Below are positions 17,206 to 26,514 of a stretch of 64,000 nucleotides of DNA, piece by piece. Every line of letters starts with the position of its first letter. Position 1 is the stretch's first letter. Source of the DNA: Flammeovirgaceae bacterium UBA5585 (lineage in GTDB: Bacteria > Bacteroidota > Bacteroidia > Cytophagales > Cyclobacteriaceae); NCBI GenBank assembly GCA_002425185.1, contig DILT01000013.1:547978-611977 (forward strand). Reading direction: 5' to 3'. Position numbers and translations under genes: made by a program. The notes below the pieces were generated by a model. That model worked only from the letters and a program-made list of their open reading frames with translations. It was not told the DNA's origin and did no database searches.

Positions 17206-18021
17206 TTAACTTCCTTTATTGTTTCTGTATATCTCCCGTCCCTTATCATTCCATTCAACCTTAATGTAGGGGGTTACATTTTTATCAAAGGCCTCTTTAG
17301 GATAGGCTACTAACTTTTTTCTTCGACCGCTAGGGTAGTATTCGTACCAATCGCCAATTTTCTGATCCCACTTATACTCTCCGGTAACGGCTACTTGTCC
17401 GTTTTCAAAAAACATATAGTAGTTCCCCTCCTTCTCACCAAATTCAATGGGAATAATCTCTTTTGGTTTTTTACGCTCCACCGGATCGTAGTAGCTCACC
17501 AGTGATTCCTTCGGCCACCCGCGAAAATATTTTTCCTTGTCTTGCAACACGCTATCGCGTGCATATTTCATCCAGCGCCCGTGTTTGGTGCCTTTGTAAA
17601 AAATGCCCGATTCAAGCACCACATTGTTTTGAATTTTTTTATAAGGGCCGTGTACCAGCACCCCCTTTTTTGGATCGAACCGGCTTGTGCGGATAATTTC
17701 CCTTCGGGCAAAATCGTAATAGTAAATATCCCGCACGAGTGTTTCGGGCACCTCGGGTTTTTTCAGGTAAAAAAATGTTTCATAAACCGTGCGCTCACCA
17801 ACACCTTTTCGTGAAAACCCTTTTTTTGTTTTGATACCGTAGAAAACTTTTTTCTTGGGCTTTTTCTTTTTGGGGGAGTTCATCGGCTCCTCCTCTTTGG
17901 TAAAATCCAGGTTTACCGGGGTGTCAATAGTAAACATGCGATCGGGCGTTTCCTCCTGTGCCAGCAGGGAACTGCCCATGAGGGCGATCATTCCAGTTAA
18001 AAGGAAAAAGCGAATAAGCAT
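17206..18021 (-). CDS. Secreted protein with YwqK/MORN-like repeats
   Basis: The 271-aa protein has an N-terminal signal peptide (FFLLTGMIALMGSSLLAQ) and a lysine-rich stretch (SPKKKKPKKKV). Several imperfect repeats of the type GxYKGTKHGRWMKY and FENGQVAVTGEYKWDQKIGDWYEYYPSGRRK follow. The pattern is that of MORN/YwqK-type repeat proteins, common in the Bacteroidota envelope. Function is unknown; YwqK itself is annotated as an antitoxin, but that should not be carried over. Confidence 0.72.
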   Translation of the reverse strand: MLIRFFLLTGMIALMGSSLLAQEETPDRMFTIDTPVNLDFTKEEEPMNSPKKKKPKKKVFYGIKTKKGFSRKGVGERTVYETFFYLKKPEVPETLVRDIYYYDFARREIIRTSRFDPKKGVLVHGPYKKIQNNVVLESGIFYKGTKHGRWMKYARDSVLQDKEKYFRGWPKESLVSYYDPVERKKPKEIIPIEFGEKEGNYYMFFENGQVAVTGEYKWDQKIGDWYEYYPSGRRKKLVAYPKEAFDKNVTPYIKVEWNDKGREIYRNNKGS

Positions 18022-18080
18022 ACGGATTAAAAAACGATGTTAAAGTTGAAAAAGTATAGGCAAAATCGCAATTACCCCCT

Positions 18081-18115
18081 CCGTCCTGCGGACACCTCCC
18101 CCTGACAGGGGGAGG
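18081..18115. repeat. Double-hairpin intergenic repeat
   Basis: Two adjacent palindromes: GTCC-TGC-GGAC (18083-18093) and CCTCCCCCT-GAC-AGGGGGAGG (18095-18115, perfect 9-bp arms). They lie between htpG and the YwqK-like gene. The layout resembles REP-like palindromic elements dispersed between genes in Bacteroidota genomes. It may also act as an RNA hairpin at the htpG 3' end. Confidence 0.6.
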
Positions 18116-18130
18116 AATCGTGTGTAAGCG

Positions 18131-20065
18131 TTAGGCTACAAATTCCACACTTCGCTTAATGAAATTAGTCAGGTCAGCTCCGGTAAGCATGTTCTGCGAA
18201 AGCAGGGCCAGGTCAAAAGCCTGTTTAGCCAGTCTGGTTTTTTGCTCTTCTGTTTCGGCCTTCAGTATTTTTTGAGCAATGCTATGGTTGCCATTAATGG
18301 CCACATTATAACTATCGGGCATGCTGCCCATAAAGGCATAACCGCCACCACCCATCTTGGCCATATCTTTCATTCTGCGCATAAATTCGCTCATGGTAAT
18401 CACTACTGGCAGTTCATCCGTAGCCATGGCATTTACCGCTACCGTCATGTTGCTATTGTTAATAGCTTTTTCAAAGATGCCTTTTAGTTGCTCCTCTTCT
18501 TCTTTTGACAGAACGCTTTCATTTTTTTCGTCTTTGTCAATCAGTTTGTCAGCTGTGTCGCTGTCTACGCGTTTGATCTGGGTTTTCTCCAGTTTTTGTT
18601 CCAGTGTATTGATGAAGTGATTGTCGAGAATGCCATTCAGTAGCAACACATCGTAAGCCTTGTTTTTGGCGGCCTGTATAAAGCTATCTTGTTTTCCGGG
18701 ATCAGTAGTGTACAGGTATACCAGTTGTTTGTCTTTATCGGTTTGAATGGCTTTTACCTTTTCCTTGTATTCATCGAAAGTAAAGTACTGCGCATCTACA
18801 TTTTTGAATAAGGTAAAGTCTTTGGCGCGATCGTAAAACTTTTCATCGCTGATGATGCCGTACTTTACAAAGATGTTAATGTCATCCCATTTCTTTTCAA
18901 AGTCTTTCCGGTCTTTCTTGAAAAGATCCTGAAGCTTATCGGCAACTTTTTTAGTTATATGCTGACTAATTTTTTTTACGTTGGCATCGCTTTGTAAATA
19001 ACTGCGCGATACGTTCAACGGAATGTCTGGCGAATCAAGCACGCCATGTAATAACATTAAGAAATCAGGCACAACATCCTTCACCTCATCGGTAATAAAC
19101 ACCTGACGTGAGTACAGTTGGATTTTGTTTTTTTGGATTTCGAAGTCGTTTTTCACCTTGGGGAAGTACAACACCCCGGTGAGGTTGAAGGGATAATCCA
19201 CATTCAAATGAATCCAGAATAAGGGATCTTCGCTGAACGGGTAGAGTTCCTTATAAAATTTCAGGTAGTCCTCATCTTTTAAATCGTTTGGCGATTTGGT
19301 CCAGATAGGCTGGGTGTTGTTGATGATGCGATCAACGGTTACGGTTTTGTATTTTTTCTTGCCATCCTTGTCTTCGCCATCTTCCCCGCCCGCCTGACCG
19401 TCTTCAGGCGTTCGGGCGGGTACACTTTCCTCTTTTGTTCCGAATTTGATTTCAACCGGCAGAAACTTACAGTACTTTTCCAGGATTCCTTTTAAACGCC
19501 ATTCATCCAGAAACTCTTCCGAATCAGCATTGATGTGAAGAATTACATCCGTACCACGGGTTTCTTTTTTCGCTTTCGATAATTCGAATTCGGTAGAGCC
19601 ATCGCATGTCCACTTGGCGGCCTCGGTTCCTTCCTGATACGATTTTGAAATAACTTCAACTTTATCGGCTACCATGAAAGCCGAGTAAAAGCCCAAACCA
19701 AATTTGCCGATGATATCTTTAGCGTCTGCTTTGTCTTTAAATTTCTCTACGAATTCCGCTGCTCCGGAAAATGCAATCTGGTTGATATATTTCTTCACCT
19801 CATCGGCAGTCATGCCAATGCCTTTGTCGCTTACGGTGATGGTCTTTTTCTTTTTGTCGAAGCTTACGTCAATTTTTAAATCACCCAGTTCGCCATTAAA
19901 CTCCCCCAAAGAGGTAAGCTTTTTTAATTTCTGCGTGGCATCTACTGCATTACTCACCAACTCACGCAAAAAAATCTCGTGGTCGGAGTAAAGGAATTTT
20001 TTGATGATGGGGAAGATGTTTTCGGTATGGATGGAAATGGTACCTTTTTCCTGTACGGCTGCCAT
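18131..20065 (-). CDS. htpG: Molecular chaperone HtpG (Hsp90)
   Basis: The 644-aa protein has the GHKL ATP-binding domain with LRELVSNAVDA, SDKGIGMT, SGAAEF and GKFGLGFYSAF, then the Hsp90 middle domain (PFNLTGVLYFPK, DFLMLLHGVLDSPDIPLNVSRS) and a dimerisation domain. It is an ATP-dependent chaperone of the cytosol. The charged linker after about residue 215 contains PEDGQAGGEDGEDKDGKK, encoded partly by a palindromic DNA element (19385-19420). It appears monocistronic. Confidence 0.96.
   Translation of the reverse strand: MAAVQEKGTISIHTENIFPIIKKFLYSDHEIFLRELVSNAVDATQKLKKLTSLGEFNGELGDLKIDVSFDKKKKTITVSDKGIGMTADEVKKYINQIAFSGAAEFVEKFKDKADAKDIIGKFGLGFYSAFMVADKVEVISKSYQEGTEAAKWTCDGSTEFELSKAKKETRGTDVILHINADSEEFLDEWRLKGILEKYCKFLPVEIKFGTKEESVPARTPEDGQAGGEDGEDKDGKKKYKTVTVDRIINNTQPIWTKSPNDLKDEDYLKFYKELYPFSEDPLFWIHLNVDYPFNLTGVLYFPKVKNDFEIQKNKIQLYSRQVFITDEVKDVVPDFLMLLHGVLDSPDIPLNVSRSYLQSDANVKKISQHITKKVADKLQDLFKKDRKDFEKKWDDINIFVKYGIISDEKFYDRAKDFTLFKNVDAQYFTFDEYKEKVKAIQTDKDKQLVYLYTTDPGKQDSFIQAAKNKAYDVLLLNGILDNHFINTLEQKLEKTQIKRVDSDTADKLIDKDEKNESVLSKEEEEQLKGIFEKAINNSNMTVAVNAMATDELPVVITMSEFMRRMKDMAKMGGGGYAFMGSMPDSYNVAINGNHSIAQKILKAETEEQKTRLAKQAFDLALLSQNMLTGADLTNFIKRSVEFVA
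19385..19420. repeat. Palindromic element inside the htpG linker
   Basis: CCCGCCCG (19385-19392) pairs perfectly with CGGGCGGG (19413-19420). Inside it CCTGA (19393-19397) pairs with TCAGG (19404-19408). The element is read in frame as part of the poorly conserved linker between the ATPase and middle domains. It looks like a REP-type palindrome that landed in a tolerant coding position. Confidence 0.6.
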
Positions 20066-20113
20066 AGTGTTGTTTTTTTGAGTTTAAAATTCGGTGCCAC
20101 AGGCTACAAAATG

Positions 20114-20140
20114 AAAAACCCTGCGCGCGGCAGGGGTTTC
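20114..20140 (-). terminator. Terminator after the S41 protease operon
   Basis: On the minus strand AAACCCCTGC and GCAGGGTTTTT form a stem around a CG-rich loop, followed by a T-rich tail. It lies 42 bp after the stop of the LIC11966-like gene. Confidence 0.7.
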
Positions 20141-20181
20141 AAATGTTGTTCCAAAGATGTTTTGGTGACAGGTTGGCAGTA

Positions 20182-21222
20182 TTAATATTTAGGTATGTGC
20201 CGGTGCAAAAACTGATCGACTGTTTTGTTCCAGTTGTCAAGCGCAAGGCTGCGTTTTTTGTTTAATTCAGTGCTCACAGCATTTACCTTGTTCACGGCAT
20301 CATTGTATTCCTTAGCAGCATTGTTGTACAAATCAATGTCAGCCTTGGTGCGCTCGTTGCTACGCTTTGCATCGAACGCTTTCTTGATCTTTTCAAAGTT
20401 TTCTTTTTTCAAATCAAAGTCGATTAGCAAGGGTGCCGATACGGTTGCTTCTTGTTTATAAAAATTCAGCATTTGCTGGCAGGCAACTTTAAGTGAGGCA
20501 TCGCCCTGAAAGGGAGGCGTTGGACCAAGCTTTTGAAGGCCTGCTGTTGCACTATTGGCCAGTGCGTTTTTCGTTTGCTCCTTGGCATTGATGTCGCCCT
20601 TTTCCAGGGCCTCCATCAGGTAAATTTCATCTTTAAAACTTTTAAAGAAAATAAGGTAAACTTCGTTGTAATACTTAATCACCTTGCTGGAGGTGGCCAA
20701 CTTTTGGTTGAGTTTTGAAGTGTTCTCCAACAGGCGGATATTATGTGTAGTGGCAAAAGCTTTTTGCTGCCGCGAAACTTTTTCGTAGGCATTATCCAGC
20801 TTTTCGTTGGCCAGTTCTTTGGCCAATAGGTAGGCTTCCATACCATCGTACGATTGTTCGGCAACGTCTTCCAGGTCAATGATCTTTCCAAAGTCTTCGC
20901 TTAACACCGTGTGCGACATGTTAAAATAGGCTACTACCGTATCGCGATAGGTAGCATCGCCCTGAAAGGGTTTCATTTTCCGTACATTACGTTCTGCTTC
21001 TTTTATTTGCGCCAACAATTCCTGACGCTTCTTTTCAACCTTGCGGGCACCTTTTCCATGGGCTGCTGCACTGGTGTAGCTCATCATGTTTTTTGACACG
21101 GCTTCAAACTCGTTGCCGATAGCCTCCATATACAAAACTGATTCTGCTTTTTGTTGACCAAATAAACTAACGGGGATAATGAAAAATCCGAAAAGGAAGT
21201 TTCTTAAAGTAAAGTTGCGCAT
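20182..21222 (-). CDS. LIC11966-family surface protein-like, two internal repeats
   Basis: The 346-aa protein has a signal peptide (LRNFLFGFFIIPVSLFGQ) and is then almost entirely helical. FQGDA occurs twice (in MKPFQGDATYRDTVVAY and TPPFQGDASLKVACQQM), each time followed by about 90 residues of similar helical pattern, so the protein is an internal duplication. It resembles proteins named LIC11966-family surface proteins; this assignment is from memory. It lies 4 bp after the S41 protease gene and should be co-expressed. Function unknown. Confidence 0.7.
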   Translation of the reverse strand: MRNFTLRNFLFGFFIIPVSLFGQQKAESVLYMEAIGNEFEAVSKNMMSYTSAAAHGKGARKVEKKRQELLAQIKEAERNVRKMKPFQGDATYRDTVVAYFNMSHTVLSEDFGKIIDLEDVAEQSYDGMEAYLLAKELANEKLDNAYEKVSRQQKAFATTHNIRLLENTSKLNQKLATSSKVIKYYNEVYLIFFKSFKDEIYLMEALEKGDINAKEQTKNALANSATAGLQKLGPTPPFQGDASLKVACQQMLNFYKQEATVSAPLLIDFDLKKENFEKIKKAFDAKRSNERTKADIDLYNNAAKEYNDAVNKVNAVSTELNKKRSLALDNWNKTVDQFLHRHIPKY

Positions 21223-21226
21223 GGGA

Positions 21227-23272
21227 CTATTGCTTCTTTAAACTTATGAAATCGCACATGATCAGAAAAGTCTCATTAATATAAACACTTTCTTCCAGTT
21301 GGCTGGCAAACTGTTTTTGTTGCTCGTTGCGGTGGGTATCCATCGTTAACAGTGACTTGTCGAATGCTGTGGCCTGGGCTTTGAACATTGTGCTCGCTGT
21401 TTTCAGTGCATCGTATGCGGCATAATAGTCATTCAATGTTTGCTTTTGGGCAATGTAATCAGCAAATGTTAACGGAACAGGTTTTACAACATGCTGTGCC
21501 AGGTTGTTAATGAGCTTATGGTTTTGGGCATTTTGCTGTCGTGCCTCACTAACGGTTTTTAGTTTATGAACAGGCAATGGTGGTGCGGGTGTGTAATAGG
21601 TTTTCTTGGTTATTGAATCGACTTTTATGCTGTTTCGGTAATAGCTTTCGCGGTACGGAACGGAAATGGTAATGTCAGGCATTGAAATATCGGGCTTTAC
21701 GCCCCGGTGCTGATAAGATTTACCGGTTATGCGGTAAAGTTTGTCGGTAGTAATTTTCACTGCCGATGATTCTGTTGTATTGCTTTTGGAAGAAGGGAGT
21801 TTTGCCGGGAAGGGTAAAATTTCCTGGCCGGTAGCCTTGCCAAAAGTAGGCGAACCAACAATAAGTGCCCGGTTGTAATCTTGAAGCGTTGCAGCCAGAA
21901 GCTCCGAAGCTGAAGCGCTGAAGCCATTCACCAATACAATAAGAGGCCCGTCATAAATTGTTCCTTTGTTCGGGTCTTTAATTGTAATTACGGGCTCTTG
22001 CCTGTTTTGGTAAAGGATAAGCGGGCCGGAGTCAATAAATATTCCAGTCAGCTCCAAGGCTTCATGCAGGGCGCCCCCGCCATTATACCGTAAATCAAGT
22101 ATAAGCCCTTCAATTTTTTCTTTCTTTAGTTTTAATATTTCGCTGGCAACATCCGCTGCACAACCCTGTGCTTTTTCATTCTCCCATTGGGTGTAAAAGG
22201 CCGGAAGGTTAATGTAACCTATTTTATTTTTTCCGTTCAGAATAAACCCTTTTACTACATTTTCCGAGTTCTCAATTTCTTCTTTTGTAAGAAATACATT
22301 CCTGGTTTGCCCATCGGGTTTTTGAATGATAATTTCCGCTTCAGTTATGTCGGTTCCCTCCAGGATGTCATAAGCTTCTTCTATGGTCAAGCCGGAGAAA
22401 TCGATTGTTTGCTTTTTAGCATTGATAAGTGCGGTGAGCAAATCTCCTGGATTGATTTCGTTCGAATTCCATGCAGGCCCTCCCGGGGTTAGCATGTCGA
22501 TAATGATTTCACCTTTATCGTTTTCTGAAATCGCAAAGCCAAAATCCAACATGCGATCTGACAAGGAAGCTTTGAAATCCTGTGCATCACGCGAAGAAAA
22601 ATAATCGGTGTGCGGATCATAAATTTTAGCGATGGATTTCAGGATAGCATGCATGACGTAAGCGTTAAGCCCTTGTGGAGGCTGCCGCACTTTCTCCAAC
22701 CATTTTTTTTCAACTTGCAACCAGGCTTCGCGGGCATCTCTTTCAAACGAAACAAAATTTCTGTTCAAGGTATCAACCTGTTTGAGCCTGTTCATTTTTT
22801 CAAGTACCTCGAACTTGATCAACCGCTGACGATGCTGTAACAACTGGTTTGAATTGGCCGGCCGTTCCTTCAGCTCGTGGAATACATAAAAAAATTCGGA
22901 AGTGGAGAAATCGAGGGGTTTGCCCATGTAACGAGTTACCCAGTTTTCGTATTCGATAATTTTGTTTTTATACAGAAGCCCGATATCGGTAAGTACTTGC
23001 GAATCGTTGTTTTTTAATCTGTTTAATAATGATTTGCGGATGTCAATCAGTTTATTGAGGTCATCTCGGGAAAATAACTTGCGTTGAGGATCTAAGGTTT
23101 GAAAGATTTCTTCAAAAAGCTGTTTTTCGAAAAGGCTGTCCTGCGGAACAGGTTGAATATGATTTGCATGAATTAGTGCAATAAGTTCTACAGCTTCTGT
23201 ACAACACGGAACAGATTGCGAAGACACCCGCCAACCGAGCAGAACCAAAAAAATAACCAGCGTTACCCGCAC
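21227..23272 (-). CDS. Carboxy-terminal processing protease (S41 family, Prc/Tsp-like)
   Basis: The 681-aa protein has a signal peptide (VIFLVLLGWRVSSQ), a long helical N-terminal region, a PDZ domain (GFAISENDKGEIIIDMLTP) and the S41 catalytic core. The core shows LRYNGGG, the nucleophile motif VNGFSASASELLA and the catalytic lysine in FGKATGQ. It should cut envelope proteins from their C-termini in the periplasm. Its length suits the Tsp type rather than the shorter CtpA type. It is the middle gene of the DUF4293-protease-LIC11966 operon. Confidence 0.92.
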   Translation of the reverse strand: MRVTLVIFLVLLGWRVSSQSVPCCTEAVELIALIHANHIQPVPQDSLFEKQLFEEIFQTLDPQRKLFSRDDLNKLIDIRKSLLNRLKNNDSQVLTDIGLLYKNKIIEYENWVTRYMGKPLDFSTSEFFYVFHELKERPANSNQLLQHRQRLIKFEVLEKMNRLKQVDTLNRNFVSFERDAREAWLQVEKKWLEKVRQPPQGLNAYVMHAILKSIAKIYDPHTDYFSSRDAQDFKASLSDRMLDFGFAISENDKGEIIIDMLTPGGPAWNSNEINPGDLLTALINAKKQTIDFSGLTIEEAYDILEGTDITEAEIIIQKPDGQTRNVFLTKEEIENSENVVKGFILNGKNKIGYINLPAFYTQWENEKAQGCAADVASEILKLKKEKIEGLILDLRYNGGGALHEALELTGIFIDSGPLILYQNRQEPVITIKDPNKGTIYDGPLIVLVNGFSASASELLAATLQDYNRALIVGSPTFGKATGQEILPFPAKLPSSKSNTTESSAVKITTDKLYRITGKSYQHRGVKPDISMPDITISVPYRESYYRNSIKVDSITKKTYYTPAPPLPVHKLKTVSEARQQNAQNHKLINNLAQHVVKPVPLTFADYIAQKQTLNDYYAAYDALKTASTMFKAQATAFDKSLLTMDTHRNEQQKQFASQLEESVYINETFLIMCDFISLKKQ

Positions 23273-23285
23273 AGGTAATAGCGGT

Positions 23286-23747
23286 TTAGCGTATACGGTC
23301 CGAATCCCTCACCATCCGCTCATCCCTCCTGATAAACCTGATGGCCAGCCAATTTGAAATTACCGCAACCCCGGCCAATATGAGCCAAACCATGCCTACA
23401 CTACCCTGATATTGTTCGGAAAGTTTAGAGGTGAAGATGACTGCGCTAAACATAAAACCGGCCAGCACGAGTGAGTTTAAGGCGCCAAGCTTGATTTGCA
23501 GCAGCCGGTTGTCATAACGCCTGATGGTAATGATGGCCAGGGTGATGCCGGCCACAGCAAGTATGGCGGTAAGGGAATACGGCATGTAGGTATAGGCATT
23601 AGCCTGTAGTAAATAAAAAGGTGTTAACGTTAAGGTTGCATCACCCGACTGCACTTGCCAGATGGGTTGTACTAAGGCTATTAAAAGTGAAGCAATGGTT
23701 ATAATCAGAAATACGGTTTGAATTCTTTGCCACATAGATGTGTTCAT
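23286..23747 (-). CDS. DUF4293 family membrane protein
   Basis: The 153-aa protein has four predicted TM helices and starts MNTSMWQRIQTVFLIITIA, close to the MIQRIQT(V/I) opening of DUF4293 proteins of Bacteroidota. Between TM1 and TM2 is an extracytoplasmic loop (QVQSGDATLTLTPFYLL). The end is basic (RFIRRDERMVRDSDR). It is first in the operon with the S41 protease, 13 bp upstream. Function unknown. Confidence 0.82.
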   Translation of the reverse strand: MNTSMWQRIQTVFLIITIASLLIALVQPIWQVQSGDATLTLTPFYLLQANAYTYMPYSLTAILAVAGITLAIITIRRYDNRLLQIKLGALNSLVLAGFMFSAVIFTSKLSEQYQGSVGMVWLILAGVAVISNWLAIRFIRRDERMVRDSDRIR

Positions 23748-23879
23748 TTAACTTGGCCGGCAAATTACCACTTCACCGTTCAAGATTCAAAGCGCAACCG
23801 CTTCAGCAATAAAATGCTATCCTAATTCTGAACAACGTGTTGTGAATTTAACCTAAAAACCGCACCAGATAACGTTACT

Positions 23880-24629
23880 ATGCCCCGGTATTTTTTTGAA
23901 ATCGCATACAACGGAACCAACTATGCCGGTTGGCAAAGCCAGGCCAATGCTACCGGGGTGCAAACAGTGGTGGAGCATGCCTTAACTAAGTTGTTACGCT
24001 CGGAAATCAAAATTGTGGGTAGTGGTAGAACGGACACGGGCGTTCATTGTACGCAGCAGTTTTTTCACGCGGATATTGAGAAGCCCTTTAAAAAACAAGA
24101 CTTACTGCATCGGCTAAATTCTTTTCTTCCCCGCGACATTGCTATTCGTTCAATTCATACGGTAGCACCCGATGCCAGCGCCCGGTATTCAGCCAGGGAG
24201 CGCACGTATGAATACCACATTACCCTGTTAAAAGATCCTATGGTCATCGGTTTGGCACTTCATTACTTTAAACCGGTTAACATCCAAACCATGAACAAGG
24301 CGGCAGCGTTATTATGCGGTGAACATGATTTTGAGTGCTTCAGCAAAGTAAAGACCGATGTAAATCACTTTCTTTGCACCATTAAGCGGGCGTCTTGGAA
24401 ACAGGCAGGCAACACGTTGGTTTTTACCATTTCGGCCAATCGGTTTCTTCGGGGCATGGTAAGGGCTATTGTAGGCACCTTACTGGATGTGGGCACAGGA
24501 AAAATCTCAATGAACGAATTTAAAAGTATCATCAACAGTAAAGACAGGAAGAAGGCAGGTGCCAATGTTGATCCGCACGGATTGTATCTGGTGCGGGTTA
24601 ACTATCCTAAATCAATTTTTATAGACTAG
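23880..24629 (+). CDS. truA: tRNA pseudouridine(38-40) synthase TruA
   Basis: The 249-aa protein has the TruA pattern: FFEIAYNGTNYAGWQSQ at the start, the catalytic aspartate in GSGRTDTGVHC, and RFLRGMVRAIVGTLLDVG near the end. It makes pseudouridine at positions 38-40 of the tRNA anticodon arm. It is divergent from the DUF4293 gene and followed 25 bp later by an ABC exporter gene. Confidence 0.95.
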   Translation: MPRYFFEIAYNGTNYAGWQSQANATGVQTVVEHALTKLLRSEIKIVGSGRTDTGVHCTQQFFHADIEKPFKKQDLLHRLNSFLPRDIAIRSIHTVAPDASARYSARERTYEYHITLLKDPMVIGLALHYFKPVNIQTMNKAAALLCGEHDFECFSKVKTDVNHFLCTIKRASWKQAGNTLVFTISANRFLRGMVRAIVGTLLDVGTGKISMNEFKSIINSKDRKKAGANVDPHGLYLVRVNYPKSIFID

Positions 24630-24654
24630 CGTCATCTCTCCATGGAGACTTCAA

Positions 24655-26427
24655 ATGGATAAGGAACAGGTTAGCAGCGGAAATATTATCGACTTCAAGG
24701 TGCTGAGGCGTATCATGAAGTTTGTGAAGCCCTATAAAGGCCGGTTCTATTTTTTGATTTTCTTAACACTGGCTATTGGTATACTTACCCCCATTCGTCC
24801 GCTGCTTATTCAATGGACACTTGATAACCAGGTAGCAGCCGGTGATTATAATGGCATGGCCATTATGATGCTGGCGCTGGTGGGCCTGTTGTTGGTGCAG
24901 TCTGTTGCCCAATATGTGCACACCTACATGTCCGGATGGATGGGGCAGCAAGTTATTCGCGATATACGCACTGCCCTGTTTAAGCACCTGGTGAGTCTTC
25001 GTTTGCGCTTCTTCGATAAAACACCTATTGGACGGTTAGTTACCCGCACTATTTCTGATGTAGAAACCCTGGCGGATGTTTTTAGCGAAGGCCTGGCTGC
25101 TATGGTAAGCGATCTGTTGCAGCTGATATTTATTTTAAGTTTCATGTTTTACCAGGATTGGCGCTTGGCTTTGCTTAGCCTGGCGACACTACCCTTGCTA
25201 CTGATCTCCACATACATCTTTAAGGAAAAAATTAAAGTAGCCTTTAACGATGTGCGCAATGCGGTAGCTAACCTGAACACGTTTGTGCAGGAGCATATCA
25301 CCGGCATGAATGTGGTTCAGATTTTTGCCAGCGAAAAACGTGAGTATGAAAAATTCAAGGCTATTAATGAAGAACATAAGCAGGCCAACTTACGGTCGGT
25401 ACTGTACTACTCTATTTATTTTCCGGTGGCAGAAATCATTGCGGCAGCAGGCATAGGCCTGTTGGTGTGGTACGGGGCAAAGGGTGCCATCAATTTTGAA
25501 GAAACAGGCATTACCATCGGAAAGTTAATCGCCTTCATCATGTACATTCAGATGTTCTTCCGCCCTATTCGCATGATAGCAGACCGGTATAACACTTTGC
25601 AGATGGGTATTGTAAGTTCATCACGCATCATCAACCTGATTGATAACGATGAGCACGTTCAGGCAAACGGAACACACGCACCTGATCATTTGAAGGGTGA
25701 GGTAAAGTTTGATAACGTTTGGTTTGCTTATGATGGCGAAGAATATGTGTTGAAAGATGTAAACTTTCAGGTGAGGGAAGGTGAAATGATAGCACTGGTT
25801 GGAGCAACCGGAGCAGGTAAATCATCCATCATCAATCTGCTCAACAGATTCTACGAAATCAACAAGGGCACGATTACAGTTGATGGTGTAGACATTCGGC
25901 AATATGATCTTGGTCACCTGAGAAGAAACATCGGTGTGGTGCTTCAGGATGTTTTCCTGTTCTCGGACACCATCATGAATAACATTACGCTTGGCAATAC
26001 CGAAGTAACGGAAGAAATGGTGTGGCATGCTGCCGATCTGGTGGGGGCACGAAAATTTATTGAACGGCTGCCGGGTCGGCTTTCGTATAACGTAATGGAA
26101 CGTGGCGCAACACTTTCGGTAGGTCAGCGTCAATTGATTTCCTTCATTCGCGCCATGGTGTATGATCCGAAAATTCTCGTGCTGGACGAGGCCACCTCAT
26201 CGGTTGATAGTGAGACGGAGCAAATGATTCAGCAAGCCATTGATAAGATGATGAAGGGAAGAACATCCATTGTTATTGCCCATCGTTTGTCCACCATACA
26301 AAAGGCCGATAAAATACTGGTGATGGATTTGGGTGAGATTCGGGAAACGGGCCGTCACGATGATCTGTTGGCAAAGGATGGGGCCTACGCTCAACTCTAT
26401 AAAATGCAGTACAAAGAGTTTGTTTGA
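24655..26427 (+). CDS. ABC exporter half-transporter (MsbA/MdlB-like)
   Basis: The 590-aa protein is a TM domain with six helices (about 25-320) fused to an ATPase. The ATPase has Walker A GATGAGKSS, signature LSVGQRQ (instead of LSGGQ), Walker B ILVLDEATSSVD and the H-loop IAHRLST. It should dimerise in the inner membrane, possibly with the paralog at 27250-29046; substrate unknown (lipid, drug or peptide). It probably shares a transcript with truA. Confidence 0.9.
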   Translation: MDKEQVSSGNIIDFKVLRRIMKFVKPYKGRFYFLIFLTLAIGILTPIRPLLIQWTLDNQVAAGDYNGMAIMMLALVGLLLVQSVAQYVHTYMSGWMGQQVIRDIRTALFKHLVSLRLRFFDKTPIGRLVTRTISDVETLADVFSEGLAAMVSDLLQLIFILSFMFYQDWRLALLSLATLPLLLISTYIFKEKIKVAFNDVRNAVANLNTFVQEHITGMNVVQIFASEKREYEKFKAINEEHKQANLRSVLYYSIYFPVAEIIAAAGIGLLVWYGAKGAINFEETGITIGKLIAFIMYIQMFFRPIRMIADRYNTLQMGIVSSSRIINLIDNDEHVQANGTHAPDHLKGEVKFDNVWFAYDGEEYVLKDVNFQVREGEMIALVGATGAGKSSIINLLNRFYEINKGTITVDGVDIRQYDLGHLRRNIGVVLQDVFLFSDTIMNNITLGNTEVTEEMVWHAADLVGARKFIERLPGRLSYNVMERGATLSVGQRQLISFIRAMVYDPKILVLDEATSSVDSETEQMIQQAIDKMMKGRTSIVIAHRLSTIQKADKILVMDLGEIRETGRHDDLLAKDGAYAQLYKMQYKEFV

Positions 26428-26500
26428 CTTTCGGCAGATTAAACCCAGGTTAGTCTTTAATCAAAGTGGCCTGGCAATCAGCAAATAAAGCCAAATCGGT

Positions 26501-26508
26501 TATATTTG
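26501..26508 (+). promoter_or_regulatory. TATATTTG (-7 element) just before a gene start
   Basis: A perfect TAnnTTTG match lies 7 bp before the ATG at 26515, so a transcript from it would be nearly leaderless. No clear -33 TTG is present, hence low confidence. Confidence 0.3.
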
Positions 26509-26514
26509 CTCTTA

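Noticed and set aside
17206..18021. YwqK-like gene as part of a toxin-antitoxin system
   Set aside because: It has a signal peptide and no toxin neighbour; only the repeat type is shared.
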